Notes: generated by a model from the letters alone, not told the origin. A stretch of DNA of 64,000 nucleotides from an uncultured SAR116 cluster alpha proteobacterium (GCA_902520885.1 CABYPW010000004.1:1-64000), one strand, 5' to 3'; shown: positions 48,224-60,295, counted from the first letter of the stretch. A program made the numbers and translations.

Positions 48224-49117
48224 TTATTTTTCTTTTTTGGTAAGACCCAACCTCAAACCACAGACCACTAAAACAAAACCCATAATATGATAGTTTTGCA
48301 ATGGCTCTCCCAATATTAATATCGCTAGTATAACTGAAGCAATTGGCAACCAATAAAAAAATAAACCTGTGCGTGTTACTCCAAGCGTAACAACGGCAGA
48401 AGTATAAAATTTATACGCAAGTAAAGCAGGACAGATCACGATATAACTCAACCCGAGTATAGGGCCTAAAGATAAGTTCATCCGATAACCCGCTTGATAT
48501 TCTAAAAATTGTAATGGGAACAACTCAATCGCACCTATAATGAATAGCACCCATAAGAAAGACCAGTGATTCACCTCTTTAGGAGAAAAACGCAGAAGAA
48601 GTGAAAATAAACCATATATAATAATAGCAATAACCATTATTAAATCGCCAGAATTAAAAGTTAAATTAAGTAGATTTTCTAATTCTGCCTTAATCAAAAC
48701 AACAAAGACTCCGATGGTAGCCACCATCATACCAAGCATTTGAATTCTAGTTATTCTTTCCCTAAAAAAGAACCATTCAAAAAAACACAATATTATTGGA
48801 AAAGTGGTTTGTAACAACCCAACATTGCTAACAGTGGTATAATTTAATGCAAAATATTGAAGAGTATTATATGCCCCTATTCCGGTTGTAGCGATCCAAG
48901 ATACAGGCCATCTCTTAGCCCAAATTAAAGGAAAATCTCTCTTGAGGGGAGGCCTAAAAATTATCAAAATTAAAATGGAGGCAAAAATCCATCTCCAGAA
49001 TGCGTGTTGCAAGGGGGGTAAATCCTCCGCAAACATCCGTGCAGTAATAGAATTACCTGCCCAAAATGTCATGGTGAGTAATAAATAAATATAGGCAGTT
49101 TTATATGATACGCGCAT
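48224..49117 (-). CDS. EamA/DMT-family transporter
   Basis: A 297-residue ten-helix transporter. FWAGNSITARMFAEDLPPLQHAFWRW near residue 18 (in part) is the classic first-helix EamA motif WxxN...P, and FEWFFFRERITRIQMLGMMVA near 112 and LGEPLQNYHIMGFVLVVCGL near 265 (in part) close the two repeats. Lies between the DUF4864-like gene and another EamA gene on the same strand. Substrate unknown; probably amino-acid or metabolite export. Confidence 0.85.
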   Translation of the reverse strand: MRVSYKTAYIYLLLTMTFWAGNSITARMFAEDLPPLQHAFWRWIFASILILIIFRPPLKRDFPLIWAKRWPVSWIATTGIGAYNTLQYFALNYTTVSNVGLLQTTFPIILCFFEWFFFRERITRIQMLGMMVATIGVFVVLIKAELENLLNLTFNSGDLIMVIAIIIYGLFSLLLRFSPKEVNHWSFLWVLFIIGAIELFPLQFLEYQAGYRMNLSLGPILGLSYIVICPALLAYKFYTSAVVTLGVTRTGLFFYWLPIASVILAILILGEPLQNYHIMGFVLVVCGLRLGLTKKEK

Positions 49118-49128
49118 TTTCTATTTCT

Positions 49129-50019
49129 TCACAAAATAATTAACCATGAACTTAAAACAACTAAAATAGCACCAAACCATGCTCCTAATACGGGCAACTT
49201 TTTTGTTTGAAACCAGATAAACGGTAGCATTAAGACAGGACTTATAGCCACTAACATAGATACCTTTGCCACCTGACCTGTTTCTAAAGCTTTTAAAAAT
49301 AAAGCTAGCCCAAAACTTAGACCAAAAAAACCATTCCCAACAACATGCCAACCCACACTTATAGGCGGAATTTTCCATATCTTTGGTTTATCCTTTTCAA
49401 ACATTAAAATTGCCCATAAAAACACTCCGGCTGCAACAACCCTTATCAGACTCGTTTGCAATGGGTCTGCCCCCTGCTCCATGACTGGACGTAAAAATAG
49501 CACGCCAGCTGCCTGTCCAAGTGCTGCGAGCAAACCCGCAGAAACACCTAACCAGAGAGGTGGCTTTGTAACTTCCCAGTCATGAATATTCGTTTTTGGA
49601 CTTCCATAGACTACTGCTAAAGCGATTCCTAAAAATCCTATGACAATGGCAAAGATAATCAAAAAGGTTAGTTCCTCTTTTAGTGTTAGCCAAGCAAGGA
49701 ACGCCGCTAATGGTGCGTTTATAGCGAATAATACTCCTGTTCTCCGTGGTCCGAGTCTTTCCATAGCGATGAATAAAAAAAGGTCTCCTAGACCAATCCC
49801 AACAATACCCGATATTATAATCCATTTCCATTCACTAGGCGCAAGTTCCCAACTATTTCCATTGAGCATTATCATTACAACTAACAAGAAGGAAGCAACA
49901 ATCATTCTCAATCTATTGAAATGAAGGGACCCATAATATAAGGCCGGTTTATGTCCAAATAATTGTGATAAGACCCAACTGAAAGATGCAGCTAAAGCAA
50001 AAAATGCGGCGCTATCCAT
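49129..50019 (-). CDS. EamA/DMT-family transporter
   Basis: A 296-residue ten-helix transporter. Less canonical at its N-terminus (AASFSWVLSQLFGHKPA near residue 9) but with LGDLFLFIAMERLGPRRTGVL near 76 (in part), AFLAWLTLKEELT near 105 and the symmetric second repeat with KALETGQVAKVSMLVAISPVLM near 243 (in part). First of three EamA genes in a 3.3-kb minus-strand run; it ends 11 bases before the next one starts. Confidence 0.85.
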   Translation of the reverse strand: MDSAAFFALAASFSWVLSQLFGHKPALYYGSLHFNRLRMIVASFLLVVMIMLNGNSWELAPSEWKWIIISGIVGIGLGDLFLFIAMERLGPRRTGVLFAINAPLAAFLAWLTLKEELTFLIIFAIVIGFLGIALAVVYGSPKTNIHDWEVTKPPLWLGVSAGLLAALGQAAGVLFLRPVMEQGADPLQTSLIRVVAAGVFLWAILMFEKDKPKIWKIPPISVGWHVVGNGFFGLSFGLALFLKALETGQVAKVSMLVAISPVLMLPFIWFQTKKLPVLGAWFGAILVVLSSWLIIL

Positions 50020-50126
50020 AATAAAAATACATAACCATGACTTTGCATATTTTCTTTGACCTACTCATCTTTTATATTAAAGTTTCTCTATTATTAAAAA
50101 ATTTTAAATTTGATTTTTTGAGTGTT

Positions 50127-50657
50127 CTAATTTCTTGGAGCATGTTTTGCCAGAATGCGTTGTAATGTACGACGATGCATTTTAAGCCGTCTCGCTGTTT
50201 CGGATACATTTCTATTACATTGCTCAAAAACGCGTTGAATATGCTCCCATCTCACCCTGTCTGCTGACATAGGATCATCGGGAGGGGGTGGTAGAGGTTT
50301 ATCATAATCCACAAGTGCATTTTTAATTTGCTCAGCACTTGCTGGTTTTGGAAGATAGTCGATCGCCCCTACTTTCATAGCCGCTACCGCTGTTGCAATG
50401 TTTCCAAATCCAGTAAGCATTATCGCCCTGCATTCGGGGTTGCTAGATGAGAGTTTTTTCACAATAGAAAGCCCACTTCCATCTGCTAATTTTAAATCAA
50501 GAACAGCGGTATCAAAGATTACTTTTTCAATTATTTTTTCAGCTTCTTCTATTGAGGATACTGCTGTTACCTCAAATCCAAAAGACTCCATAGATTTTGA
50601 AAGTCTTCTTAAAAGAATTTCATCATCGTCTAAAATTAGTAATTTACCTAAGTTCAT
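50127..50657 (-). CDS. regA: Redox response regulator RegA/PrrA/ActR
   Basis: A 176-residue response regulator: receiver domain with LLILDDDEILLRRL near residue 6, phosphoacceptor Asp in TAVLDLKLADGSG near 54, conserved Lys in YLPKPAS near 104. A proline-rich hinge (PLPPPPDDP) leads to the Fis-type helix-turn-helix NVSETARRLKMHRRTLQRIL near 150 (in part). This is the diagnostic layout of RegA/PrrA/ActR, which control photosynthesis, respiration and carbon or nitrogen fixation in response to redox state. Encoded five bases after regB. Confidence 0.94.
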   Translation of the reverse strand: MNLGKLLILDDDEILLRRLSKSMESFGFEVTAVSSIEEAEKIIEKVIFDTAVLDLKLADGSGLSIVKKLSSSNPECRAIMLTGFGNIATAVAAMKVGAIDYLPKPASAEQIKNALVDYDKPLPPPPDDPMSADRVRWEHIQRVFEQCNRNVSETARRLKMHRRTLQRILAKHAPRN

Positions 50658-50662
50658 TTTTG

Positions 50663-51945
50663 TTATACCAAACTATCAATAGGGATTTTAATTTCTACAG
50701 ATGCACCATTTGGCTTTCTATTTTGGAAAATAGTTGTCCCATTTAATTGTCTTATAAATGACTGAACCAAAAATAGTCCAAGTCCCCTATGACCCTCTTG
50801 CCCTAAACGAGAGCTATTTTCTGGTTGCCCTATATTTGACAAAATGGAAGGAGGATATCCCATTCCATCATCTATCACATTTATGTAAATCGATTCATGG
50901 TCCCATGAAATAACCAAAGTAATTTTTGTTTCTGCAAAGTCATTTGCATTTTCAAGTATTGCCTCTAATGCATAACTTAGCTCGGGTATCTGAGCAATTT
51001 CTGGTTGGTTTTTATCTGAACTATTTTCAAATACCCATTCAATCTGAACCTTAAAAGAGGAGAGTGTTTTAGCAACCATTTTTTGAATAGCCAGTCCTAA
51101 AGGCATTAAAATATCAAGCTCTCTACTGGTTTTCATTGCGTCGGAGTGAAGCTCTGACAAAATAATCTGACATCGTTCAACCTCTGCTTTTAACAGCAAT
51201 AAATCCTCTTTTTGAATGGAGTTTAATTTTAGCTGTGTCATTAAATCATCACTGATTAGCCTAATTGTTGTTAATGGTGAGCCAAGCTTGTGAGCTGCTG
51301 CTGTTGCTAAAGATCCTAATGCAATAACTTGTCTCTCGGAAGCGAGCATCAACCTTGTTTGCCCAAGCATTTCAGATGTTCTTTTACTTTTTTGTGCTAA
51401 CCAGAGGACATAATAAGCCATAAAAATGGCAGATATCAACAGTGCAATCCATAATCCAAATTGGTATAAGGGTGGAACCACGAACCCTTTAGAAGACCAT
51501 GGTAATGGCAAATGATAAATGCTAAGAAAACTAGCACAAACTGTTATAATGATTACAAGAGTAATAGTTGAAAATACGTCTAAAATTGCTGCAGATACAG
51601 CAACAGGTGCAAGAAATAATATTGAAAATGGATTTAGTAGCCCACCAGCAAAATATAACAGAGCCGCAAGTTGAGTAACATCAAATATTAAAACAAAAAG
51701 TACAGATAGTCGTGATAATTGTACTCCATTTTTATTGAGCCATGACTGCCACAGATTTAAAATTATACCAATTGCAATAATGGTCAAAAGGGGAACTAAT
51801 GGAAGCAAAAAGCCTAACGCAAAATGAACTATGAGGACAGTTGTTAATTGCCCTGAAAGAGCTATCCAGCGAATGAAAATACTAACTCTTGGGTCAATAA
51901 GACTATATTCGGTTTCAAAAGCTGGTAGAAAATGACGATCAGTCA

Positions 51946-51946
<1 letters not shown>
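50663..51946 (-). CDS. regB: Redox sensor histidine kinase RegB/PrrB/ActS-like, altered H-box
   Basis: A 427-residue membrane kinase with six helices. The quinone-site heptad GGLLNPF near residue 121 and the redox Cys in EVERCQIIL near 265 mark it as RegB/PrrB. The H-box reads AAAHKLGSPLTTI near 217 instead of the usual AAAHELGTPL: the Glu after the phosphorylated His is Lys (codon AAG). The ATPase domain has ENANDFAETK near 319, DDGMGYP near 346 and GHRGLGLFLVQ near 372. It follows gyrB directly, sharing one base. Confidence 0.9.
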
Positions 51947-54405
<2,459 letters not shown>

Positions 54406-54408
54406 TCA

Positions 54409-55587
54409 CTAATAACTTATAATACCATCGTTCACATAAAAATACTGTGCTTTTGATTTTAGAGATTCAAAACTCTTTTCATCACTTCCACTATACCAAA
54501 CCTGCCCCGAAAGAATTTTGCATGCGTTAAATAAAGCATCTCTTCTCCATGGATCTAATAGTGCTGCTACATCGTCCAATAATAGCAATGGTGGTTTTTC
54601 TAATCTAATTGATTGCAAGTGTGCATGTGCTAAAATAAAAGTTATAAGAAGAGCTTTCTGTTCTCCTGTTGAAGCTTCATTTGCAAACTGTTTCTTTTCA
54701 CTGTGAGTTACAAGCAAATCTGTAGTATGCGGTCCCATGATTGAACTGTTATTTGCTTCTCGGTTTTTCTTTGCATTTTGCTTTATTATATCCTCTATTT
54801 CAGAGGCTGGAATCCTATTTAATAATTCAGTACCACCTCCAACTAATTGAGCTGAGAATTTTGGAAACTCTGTTTGCATATTTTGAACAGTACGATTTAT
54901 ATCCTCAATAAGAGCGTTACGAGTAGCCATAATAGCAACACCTGTCTCCGCTAATTGAGTTTCATTTAAACTATACCAAACAGGATCCTTAACCTCATTT
55001 GCTAACATTCTGTTTCGTTCACGATACGATTTTAAAAATCGCAATAACCTGCCAGAATGTGCTGGATCGAAAGAAATTGCTAACCTATCAATAAAAAGTC
55101 GTCTTGTTTTTGGACTATCTAAAAACAGTCCATCCATTTGAGGTGTAAGCCAGGAAATTGAGCAAATTTTAGCCAGCATTTCTTGTGTTTCAGTCTCTTG
55201 ATTAATTTTAACTATCCTACGATTACTCTCCTCAGATATTCCAGTGCCGATCTGCCAACACTTATCATTCGTGATTAAATCCGCATAAAGTGCCCATTTC
55301 CTTTGATTTTGCTTGGGATTATTTAAATCTTTGTGTAAAAAATCATCCGTATTCGCACGCCTTAATCCTCGGCCTGGTGCTAGTAAAGAAATAGCCTCCA
55401 TTAAGTTTGTTTTACCAGTGCCGTTCTTGCCTATGAGAACAACTGGTTCATTTTGAATTTCAAAATTAACTTCTCTATAATTACGAAAATTTAATAAGCG
55501 AATTTTTCTAAGCCAGTGACTATTCCCTTTATCTATTATCTTTGAGTTGGATACTGAAACACAGTAAGCATTGGATGTAAAAGCCAT
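54409..55587 (-). CDS. recF: DNA replication/repair protein RecF
   Basis: SMC-like ATPase acting in gap repair with RecO and RecR. The 392-residue protein has an unusual extra 25 or so residues before IRLLNFRNYREV; Walker A GKNGTGKTNLMEAIS is near residue 53, signature STGEQKALLITFILAHA near 315 and Walker B PPLLLLDDVAALLD near 339. The ATG at 55587 is the only nearby start except internal ones, so the N-terminal extension may be real. Between dnaN (11 bases) and gyrB (24 bases). Confidence 0.94.
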   Translation of the reverse strand: MAFTSNAYCVSVSNSKIIDKGNSHWLRKIRLLNFRNYREVNFEIQNEPVVLIGKNGTGKTNLMEAISLLAPGRGLRRANTDDFLHKDLNNPKQNQRKWALYADLITNDKCWQIGTGISEESNRRIVKINQETETQEMLAKICSISWLTPQMDGLFLDSPKTRRLFIDRLAISFDPAHSGRLLRFLKSYRERNRMLANEVKDPVWYSLNETQLAETGVAIMATRNALIEDINRTVQNMQTEFPKFSAQLVGGGTELLNRIPASEIEDIIKQNAKKNREANNSSIMGPHTTDLLVTHSEKKQFANEASTGEQKALLITFILAHAHLQSIRLEKPPLLLLDDVAALLDPWRRDALFNACKILSGQVWYSGSDEKSFESLKSKAQYFYVNDGIISY

Positions 55588-55598
55588 GAAAATAGTTA

Positions 55599-56702
55599 CT
55601 ACACTCTCATAGGCATCAAAACAAAAATGTTTGCTTCATCTTCAGGGTCACGAAGTAGACTCGGAGACCCTGAGTCAATAAGCTCTATTGCTATAGTTTC
55701 GCCCTTTATCTGAGTTAAAATGTCCATCAGATATTTAGCATTAAAACCAATATCAATGGAGTCTCCATCATAACTTATTTCAAGGTTCTCGGTAGCGCTT
55801 GAAGCATCTGGGTTAGTCGCGGATAATACCAGTTGATTATTTTCTATATTTAATTTTATAGCGCGTGACTTATCAGAGGCTATTGTTGACACGCGATCCA
55901 CAGCTGCACTCAATAAATTTACACTTACCGATATTATTTTATCATTACCCTTCGGAATAACTCGCTTATACTCAGGAAAAGTTCCGTCAATCAATTTTGT
56001 TGTAAGCCTTACATCTCCAACGCTAAATTCAGCTCTAGTTTCTGATAATTTCACTTCTACTTCTTGTGGCTCATCATCCAAAAGTTTTCTTAGTTCTGAA
56101 ACCGCTTTACGCGGTATTATTATCGCGGGCATAATTTCTGAACCGGAGGGTGGCTTCATTTGTGATAATGCGAGCCTGTGACCGTCTGTTGCTACAGCAG
56201 TTAAATTTGTTGTGTCCGAGAAATGAAGATAAATTCCATTAAGATAATATCTGGTTTCTTCCATTGATACCGCAAATTTGGTTGTATCAATAAGGTTTCT
56301 TAAATCTGGTGTTGTAATTGAAAAACTTACTGGCATATCCGAGCTATTTATTGCTGGAAAATCTTCTATTGGTAATGTCGGCAAATTAAAACTTGACCTA
56401 CCCGCGCTTATATGCGCGTGACCATCGGCAACATGAAACTGAACCTCTGCACCTTCTGGTAATTTTTTTACAATCTCAAATAATAGATGAGCAGGTATTG
56501 TTGTTGCGCCCTCACTCGAAATCGAACATGGAGTTTTAGTAATTATATCCATATCCATGTCAGTCGCTGTTAGCAACAGTTTTTCAGATGCTGCTTGCAA
56601 AACAACGTTAGATAAAATAGGAATTGTATTCCGACGTTCAACCACAGAATTGATGTGACTTAATGGTCGCAGTAAATTCATTCGATCGATTGCTAATTTC
56701 AT
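55599..56702 (-). CDS. dnaN: DNA polymerase III sliding clamp (beta)
   Basis: Ring-shaped processivity clamp, 367 residues. Starts MKLAIDRMNLLRPL, with GGAGG at five bases upstream of the ATG at 56702, so an in-frame earlier start at 56786 is rejected. RNTIPILSNVVLQA near residue 24, RYYLNGIYLHF near 140, ATDGHRLAL near 163, and the C-terminal FVLMPMRV that forms the peptide-binding end. Second gene of the dnaA operon. Confidence 0.96.
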   Translation of the reverse strand: MKLAIDRMNLLRPLSHINSVVERRNTIPILSNVVLQAASEKLLLTATDMDMDIITKTPCSISSEGATTIPAHLLFEIVKKLPEGAEVQFHVADGHAHISAGRSSFNLPTLPIEDFPAINSSDMPVSFSITTPDLRNLIDTTKFAVSMEETRYYLNGIYLHFSDTTNLTAVATDGHRLALSQMKPPSGSEIMPAIIIPRKAVSELRKLLDDEPQEVEVKLSETRAEFSVGDVRLTTKLIDGTFPEYKRVIPKGNDKIISVSVNLLSAAVDRVSTIASDKSRAIKLNIENNQLVLSATNPDASSATENLEISYDGDSIDIGFNAKYLMDILTQIKGETIAIELIDSGSPSLLRDPEDEANIFVLMPMRV

Positions 56703-56745
56703 TTTTACCTCCACCAGAAGGAACAGGTTATTTTTCCCATTCTGA

Positions 56746-56763
56746 CATACAAAATGTTGTATG
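56746..56763 (-). repeat. Small inverted repeat between dnaA and dnaN
   Basis: CATACAA at 56746-56752 and TTGTATG at 56757-56763 are exact inverted copies with a four-base loop, in the 117-base gap between the dnaA stop and the dnaN start. Could be a weak mRNA hairpin or operator; no T-run follows. Confidence 0.3.
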
Positions 56764-56819
56764 CCAATCCTTTTAAGCAACAACATGTCGCAACTTAATC
56801 GAAGGTCAATAGCACTTGA

Positions 56820-58286
56820 TTAATTATCAGATAATAACGAACGCAATAGTTCAACATCATCACTCATTTCACTGTCATGAATAAGTAACTCTTCTACCTT
56901 TTTAACAGCATGCATTATGGTTGTATGGTCTCTTCCACCAAACTTTCTACCAATTTCAGGATATGATGATGTTGTTAAATTTTTGGCCAAATACATCGCA
57001 ATTTGGCGGGGTCTTGCAATAGACCTGGCTCGCCTGGCTGAAAACATATCAGAGGTCCGAATAGAAAAATGCTTTGATACCTGTTTTTGTATATCGTCAA
57101 TCGTTACACGACGACTAGAGGCTCTAATAAGGTCAGACAATGTTTCACGTGCCATTTCAACCGTGATAGTTCTCCCAACAAGGCTAGCGTGGGCAACAAT
57201 CCTATTGAAGGCTCCTTCTAATTCACGGATATTACTAGTAATTTTATGCGCCAAAAATTCAAGAACTGCATCTGGCACACTTACAGCAACAGAATCTCTT
57301 TTAGAAATTAAAATCCCTAAACGAAGCTCATAAGTGGTTGCATGAATATCAGCTACCATTCCCCATCCCAACCTACTTCGAAGACGTTCTTCCATACCCG
57401 ATAAATCTGTTGGTGACTTATCAGCAGACAATACCACTTGCTTCCCGTCATCTACTAATGCGTTAAATGTGTGAAAAAATTCTTCTTGTGTAGATTCTTT
57501 ACCGGAAATAAATTGCACGTCATCTATCATCAATACGTCTACAGAGCGAAATTGTTCTTTAAAAGTCATTGTATCCTTGTGTCTTAGTGCCTGAATAAAC
57601 CGATACATAAATTTTTCAGCTGAAAGATACATCACTTTTCGATTTGGCTGACGGGAATTAATCTCCCAAGCTATTGCATGCATTAAATGTGTCTTGCCAA
57701 GACCTACACCACTATATAAGAATAAAGGGTTAAAAGCGGCAGTTGCACTTTCAACAACACGTCTAGCAGCGGCAAAAGCTAATTCATTTGGCTTGCCAAC
57801 GAAAAAATTTGAAAATGTAAAACGAGGATCTAAACCATGTGTGGAAAATACCGCTTTCTTATTTAGCTCTTCATATTTCATTTCCGTAATTCGTGGGACC
57901 CTACCCGACGGAGCATCACTTATATTCATCAAATTTGAAAGTTCATTCCAATTTATTTCTAGATCTGAAACGGGTAACGACAGACTTTTAGCAATAAGCC
58001 TTAATTTGTCCGAATAGTGAGATTTCACTCTATCGCATACAAGCTTACTAGATGCACTAAGATGGATTACCCCATCTTTCAAGTCCCCATATTCGAGAGG
58101 TTTAATCCAGCTCCGCCATGCTGTTTCGCCAATATCCTTTCGGATTTGCGCACTTATTACATTCCAAACTTCCCCTTTTTGTTCGGATTCATTTTTACTG
58201 ATAGAATCAATCCGACAATTTTTTTCCTGAGATACGTTTTCTTCGTCAGTTTGAGATATGTCTTCGTTATGAGAGTCTTGTTCCAA
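56820..58286 (-). CDS. dnaA: Chromosomal replication initiator DnaA
   Basis: Binds DnaA boxes and opens the origin. The 488-residue protein has an N-terminal domain I with WNVISAQIRKDIGETAWRSW near residue 42, Walker A SGVGLGKTHLMHA near 192, Walker B LMIDDVQFISGK near 254, sensor and arginine-finger ERLRSRLGWGMV near 313, and the domain IV signature GGRDHTTIMHAVKKVE near 453. Start is TTG at 58286 with AGGA seven bases upstream; no in-frame ATG precedes the conserved domain I. First gene of dnaA-dnaN-recF-gyrB. Confidence 0.96.
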   Translation of the reverse strand: MEQDSHNEDISQTDEENVSQEKNCRIDSISKNESEQKGEVWNVISAQIRKDIGETAWRSWIKPLEYGDLKDGVIHLSASSKLVCDRVKSHYSDKLRLIAKSLSLPVSDLEINWNELSNLMNISDAPSGRVPRITEMKYEELNKKAVFSTHGLDPRFTFSNFFVGKPNELAFAAARRVVESATAAFNPLFLYSGVGLGKTHLMHAIAWEINSRQPNRKVMYLSAEKFMYRFIQALRHKDTMTFKEQFRSVDVLMIDDVQFISGKESTQEEFFHTFNALVDDGKQVVLSADKSPTDLSGMEERLRSRLGWGMVADIHATTYELRLGILISKRDSVAVSVPDAVLEFLAHKITSNIRELEGAFNRIVAHASLVGRTITVEMARETLSDLIRASSRRVTIDDIQKQVSKHFSIRTSDMFSARRARSIARPRQIAMYLAKNLTTSSYPEIGRKFGGRDHTTIMHAVKKVEELLIHDSEMSDDVELLRSLLSDN

Positions 58287-58477
58287 GGGATATTCCTGAC
58301 ACGATATTTAATGTAATAGTTGTGAGACAAACCCAATCAACAGGTTAGAGAAGAATACCCATTTTACGAACTTTTGATCAAGCTAGATTCTTTAACAAAA
58401 AGGCAAATTAATTAATAAAAATTAAAATAAACAGCTTGACATCTGTTTAACCATTTTTCGAGACAATTTTGGTTTTT

Positions 58478-58496
58478 TAACAGATTCAATCTGTTA
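58478..58496. repeat. 19-base palindrome upstream of dnaA
   Basis: TAACAGATT, one central base, AATCTGTTA: nine perfect pairs. Flanking T and A runs extend the symmetry to about 14 pairs with one G-T. Looks more like a protein-binding dyad than a terminator, since its loop would be very small. Confidence 0.5.
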
Positions 58497-58556
58497 GAAA
58501 ATCGAATCAGTTTGAAAATTAAAAAGAGGGTTTTAGACGAGAGGGTTTACAGCATC

Positions 58557-58574
58557 TATTTGTAAATACAAATA
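58557..58574. repeat. 18-base palindrome downstream of rpsT
   Basis: TATTTGTA-AA-TACAAATA, eight perfect pairs around two central bases, 27 bases after the rpsT stop. Could be part of the rpsT transcript end or an operator. Confidence 0.45.
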
Positions 58575-58600
58575 AGTTTTATTTCGTTGGTAAACAGTTT

Positions 58601-58876
58601 TCAGGCAGCGCTAACCGAAATTTTTTTAACACTTGCGGCGAGTCGGGATATTTTTCTTGATGCTGTCTTCTTGTGCAAGACTCCTTTGCTTACTCCTCGC
58701 ATAATTTCTGGTTGAGCTAATTTTAGTGCGACTTTAGCTCCATCGGCGTCTCCAACTCCTACCGCAGCTTCGACTTTTTTTATGAAAGTCCGAATTCGAC
58801 TTATTCTTGCCCTATTTATCTCAGCTCTAGCTAAATTTCGTCGAATTCTTTTTTTTGCTGACTTATGGTTTGCCAT
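58601..58876 (-). CDS. rpsT: 30S ribosomal protein S20
   Basis: Small primary 16S rRNA-binding protein. The 91 residues begin [15 protein letters not shown], with the helix-rich basic body and [21 protein letters not shown] near 67 (in part). Length and start match S20. Lies just upstream of dnaA on the same strand, a common alphaproteobacterial order. Confidence 0.97.
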   Translation of the reverse strand: MANHKSAKKRIRRNLARAEINRARISRIRTFIKKVEAAVGVGDADGAKVALKLAQPEIMRGVSKGVLHKKTASRKISRLAASVKKISVSAA

Positions 58877-58973
58877 AATTAACCCTTAAAACCCAAAAAT
58901 TAAAATGGTGTATACGGCTGAAATATTAGTTAAGTCAAGCTGTAATTACCTTTTTTCCTAATAATTTTTGGAT

Positions 58974-59372
58974 TTATGGGATTGTTAAAGGAGTAATGCT
59001 TAATCTCCAAATTAAACTATTCAGATTGTTAGAGGATATGAATTGAAATTTTTCCTCTCCCCTATGATATTGTTTTCCAAACATTTCCCAACCAAGTTGT
59101 GGCATAACCGCACTGTAAAATTTCTCAATTGATTCTCTACTATCACTCGATGTAGCTATTAAGATAACTATACGACCGGATGGTGAGTCAAAACCAAAAC
59201 TTAATTCGGGTTCTATTTTCATTGAGTCCATTACAGGAATATCGTCTATAAAGTTCAGTCCAAAATTTTCATCACATAACGAACTTTTTGAACAAATAAT
59301 TAATAGTGACATCGCAACAATGATAGCTTCATATCTAAAAGAAAGTATCTTACCGTATTTCGAGTAATTCAT
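58974..59372 (-). CDS. Small exported protein of unknown function
   Basis: A 132-residue protein with a basic N-terminus, a hydrophobic stretch at about residues 14-28 and a possible signal cleavage near SSLCDEN. The Cys there is not in a clear lipobox. The rest contains FIDDIPVMDSM near 41, FDSPSGRIV near 61 and FYSAVMPQLGWEMFG near 85, a pattern I recall from conserved alphaproteobacterial hypotheticals located near mutM. Function unknown; the envelope is the likely place. It follows mutM after 39 bases and may be co-transcribed. Confidence 0.7.
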   Translation of the reverse strand: MNYSKYGKILSFRYEAIIVAMSLLIICSKSSLCDENFGLNFIDDIPVMDSMKIEPELSFGFDSPSGRIVILIATSSDSRESIEKFYSAVMPQLGWEMFGKQYHRGEEKFQFISSNNLNSLIWRLSITPLTIP

Positions 59373-59411
59373 TTCTAACGTCCTATTTTGAAAAAATTAT
59401 GGTAACACGAA

Positions 59412-60233
59412 TTAACGTTGACATAAACTGCAATAATATGTTGTGCGCCCTGATTGTTTTAGCTCCTTTATAATCGAACCACAATCAAGGCAAGGTTCTC
59501 CAGACCTTCCATAAACCTGCAATGATTGGGTAAAATATCCTATTTCGCCACCTGGTTGAATATGATCACGAAGGCTGGTTCCCCCTGCATCAATAGCTTT
59601 AAGGAGTATAACTTTAATAGAGTCTACAAGTTTTTCTGCTCTTTTCTGTTTTAGAGTTCTAGCCTGGCGTTTTGGAGAGATACCTGCCCTAAATAAGGCT
59701 TCGGATGCATAAATATTCCCAATTCCTGCAATATTTCTTTGGTCCAATAAGAATGTTTTTATTGAACAAGTTTTACTGGCCGTCTTGGTGATTATATAAT
59801 CAGGTGTAAATTCTTTGCTCAATGGTTCGGGCCCCAGGTTTTTTAAAAGCCAATGTGATAAGGCATATTCTTCTTTAAATAAGTCAACACAACCAAACCT
59901 TCTTGGATCAGAAAATACCAACCATTCCTCACTTTCAAAACCAATCGCAACATGGTCATGTTTTTTAAAGTTCGGTCGACTTTTATAAATTCGAAAAGCA
60001 CCTGACATTCCAAGGTGTATTAAAAGAATTTGCTGTGTAGAAAGGGGAATTAAAATATATTTTCCTCGTCTTTGTGGTTGCTTACAAATTACACCCTTAA
60101 GGGTTTTATTCAGAGATGTTGGAATAGGCCAACGCAAATTTTTTCTACCTACAAAAATGTCAGTTATCTTTTTTCCACTGGCAATTGAAGCGATGGCGCG
60201 TTTAACTGTTTCAACTTCTGGTAACTCTGGCAA
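59412..60233 (-). CDS. mutM: Formamidopyrimidine-DNA glycosylase
   Basis: Removes 8-oxoguanine and ring-opened purines. The 273-residue protein starts MPELPEVE with the catalytic Pro1/Glu2, has HLGMSGAF near residue 73, DPRRFG near 109, DQRNIAGIGNIYASEAL near 163 and a C-terminal zinc finger with CLDCG and YCSLCQR. Complete family set. Divergent from ubiE. Confidence 0.96.
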   Translation of the reverse strand: MPELPEVETVKRAIASIASGKKITDIFVGRKNLRWPIPTSLNKTLKGVICKQPQRRGKYILIPLSTQQILLIHLGMSGAFRIYKSRPNFKKHDHVAIGFESEEWLVFSDPRRFGCVDLFKEEYALSHWLLKNLGPEPLSKEFTPDYIITKTASKTCSIKTFLLDQRNIAGIGNIYASEALFRAGISPKRQARTLKQKRAEKLVDSIKVILLKAIDAGGTSLRDHIQPGGEIGYFTQSLQVYGRSGEPCLDCGSIIKELKQSGRTTYYCSLCQR

Positions 60234-60295
60234 TCTTGCATTTCCTCTTTTTACTTTATCCTGTTATAACAAATCCACAAATCAAAGCGTGGTAT

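Larger units (their letters stand above)
58287..58600. other. dnaA-rpsT intergenic region with palindromes, no DnaA box cluster
   Basis: 314 bases between the rpsT stop and the dnaA start, both on the minus strand. Two perfect dyads are visible (58478-58496 and 58557-58574) and two copies of GAGGGTTT about 20 bases apart. A possible minus-strand dnaA promoter is TTGATC, 18 bases, TATTCT around 58382-58353. I see no TTATNCACA boxes in either orientation, so there is no support for calling this oriC. Confidence 0.5.

Noticed and set aside
56703-56786. 28-residue N-terminal extension of DnaN
   Set aside because: GGAGG sits just before the internal ATG at 56702, and clamps normally start at MKLAIDR-type sequence.
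58435-58464. TTGACA on the plus strand as a promoter
   Set aside because: No matching -10 at 16-18 bases, and no plus-strand gene lies downstream.
58287-58600. Replication origin next to dnaA
   Set aside because: No DnaA boxes and no obvious duplex-unwinding repeat array; alphaproteobacterial origins often lie elsewhere.
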